64,000 nucleotides of DNA. Origin: Spirodela intermedia. Taxonomy: Eukaryota; Streptophyta; Magnoliopsida; Alismatales; Araceae. The notes beneath the pieces are model-generated. The model did no database searches. It had not been told where the DNA came from and saw only the letters and a program-made list of their open reading frames with translations. Position 1 is the first letter of the stretch. Each line of letters opens with the position of its first letter. The stretch spans positions 980,501-1,044,500 of the forward strand of contig LR746270.1 of NCBI GenBank assembly GCA_902729315.2, in the 5' to 3' direction. This document shows positions 62,798-64,000 of the stretch, piece after piece. The translations under genes were made by a program, and so were the position numbers.

Positions 62798-64000
62798 CTG
62801 AGTAGTCCACAGGAGGAAGAGCTCGGATCCGAGCTTGAAGATGCAGGATCTGAGAGAAACCTAGAAATCATGGACCCATTTGCATTCCCGGAGCTCAGTC
62901 GCCGAAAAAAATTCCCCTGGCTACCATTTTGTACTCAGACAACAACACGGAACAACTCACACATCGCATAATCAGATCTGCTGATCGAAGTTCGGTCTCA
63001 AATCTCAGAACCTTCGAATCGGAAGGCGCCGAAGATCTGAGCTCCACAGAACCCGGAAAAGCCAAAGACACCGGCGAAACTCTACTGCCGGAGTAGAACC
63101 CGGAACTCTGAGCCACAAAGCTGAACGCAACCGCCCTACCACCACCACCACCACCTGGAAGGAAGGAGACAGAGGAAGCGGAAAACCCTAAACCTCCATT
63201 ATCAGCTTCACTTCACCTCCCAAGCTGCACAGCTGCTTCCACTGTGCGACCATTGGAATCTCCCCCTGGTAACAGTCCCCGTTTTGCCGCCGCCGCCGCC
63301 GTCCGCTCTGCTTCTCCCCCTGGTTGACGGCTTCCGCCGTCGTTCTCCGAGCTTTCAGAATCTCCGACCCTCGGGAGAAGGCAAAAAGAGCCGTTGCGGC
63401 TGGCGAGGACGAAGGAGATCTCCACCTTTGTCCACCCTCGGGTCCCACCATTTCAAAATACCCATAAAAGCCTCATTTAGTATAGTCGACACCCTTCTGC
63501 TTACCTCATCCGAGTAGGGGTAGTTTGGGTTTTTTGGGTATTTCAGAGGGAGCCACGTGAGGGTGGTGTGTGCCTTTGGGCCGTTTTTTTTTAGTGCAGA
63601 TCTGGCCGAAGTCAATCGAAGAAGCCAAACGGATGACGCCAAAGCCACGTGGATAGCTACTGCAACACGCAGTCTCGTGTGCGTTGTACCGCATCTTCAG
63701 GTTAATCACTAAAACTTCCGCGGCAGACTCCATCACTGCTGTCGAGGGAACGCGAAAAGTGAGATGGATTAGGGATAATCATGTCCTTAAGAGTACGGTC
63801 CCGGGTCGTTGAATTCTTTAGGCCCTACCTTCGTGCATCGTGGTCGTATGTTACCTGTTATACCCTCAATCATTTCGTCAAATTCTACGTGTCTGGATCA
63901 ATCAGTCAGGGGTAAAGTAGTAGTTATGTACAAACAAAATCCGGATTCCGCGGGGGAACACTTCCGTGGCTATTTCCAAACGGATTCTGGTTCAGATCGC
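62798..64000. promoter_or_regulatory. Upstream region of the OCTOPUS-like gene and right-edge spacer
   Basis: The sequence just upstream of the ATG (ACTACTCAG|ATGAAT) could be an acceptor of a leader intron. A CCACCACCACCACCACC run lies at 63140-63155 and a CGCCGCCGCCGCC run at 63289-63301, typical of a GC-rich plant leader/promoter. Beyond about 63480 no gene is seen. Confidence 0.45.

Overview
This window is nuclear DNA of a flowering plant. Genes are split by many GT-AG introns, the spacers are AT-rich and repeat-filled, and every recognisable protein is plant-type. GC-rich third positions in several exons and the style of the BRM and ATG8-interacting proteins would fit a non-grass monocot, but that is a weak inference.

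Left part (1-23342): two convergent genes. The plus strand carries the last 25 visible exons of SHOOT GRAVITROPISM 6 (a giant HEAT-repeat MROH1-type protein), ending at 12950 and cut by the left edge. The minus strand (23342 to 14023) carries an 18-exon gene for a nuclear protein with two PHD-type zinc fingers and a C-terminal GNAT acetyltransferase fold (IDM1-like class). Its first exon holds an expanded 84-bp/28-residue tandem repeat of about 20 units.

Middle (23343-40847): mostly repetitive DNA. An ATG8-interacting protein gene (26154-26981, minus, with a 5' leader intron) lies between two direct copies of a ~1.4-1.6 kb repeat and seems to lack its usual C-terminal exon. A two-exon DUF599 membrane protein gene (35691-36544, minus) sits in an island of unique sequence. 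The rest is AT-rich DNA, decayed repeats and GA/TC microsatellites.

Right part (40848-64000): gene-dense. A nine-exon HAD-superfamily hydrolase (40848-43897, plus) is followed by the complete 14-exon SWI/SNF chromatin-remodelling ATPase BRAHMA (45332-57279, plus, 2330 aa). Then come a six-exon ubiquitin-conjugating enzyme of the UBC4/5/6 group (58019-60425, minus) and an intronless OCTOPUS-like/DUF740 gene (61511-62797, minus).

The genes form no operon or single pathway. Their order looks like old plant linkage: from memory, ATI1, BRM and UBC6 are close neighbours on Arabidopsis chromosome 2, and SG6 and a PHD/GNAT gene are close to each other elsewhere on that chromosome. Exon borders were placed by eye using AG/GT sites, reading-frame continuity and recalled family sequence. 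The summed exon lengths keep frame in every gene model. The most interesting items are the PHD/GNAT minisatellite, the repeat-flanked and shortened ATG8-interacting gene, the triplicated exon-end/splice-donor unit in SG6, a GC-AG intron and an in-frame 93-nt intron in the HAD gene, and LTR and non-LTR retroelement relics inside introns.
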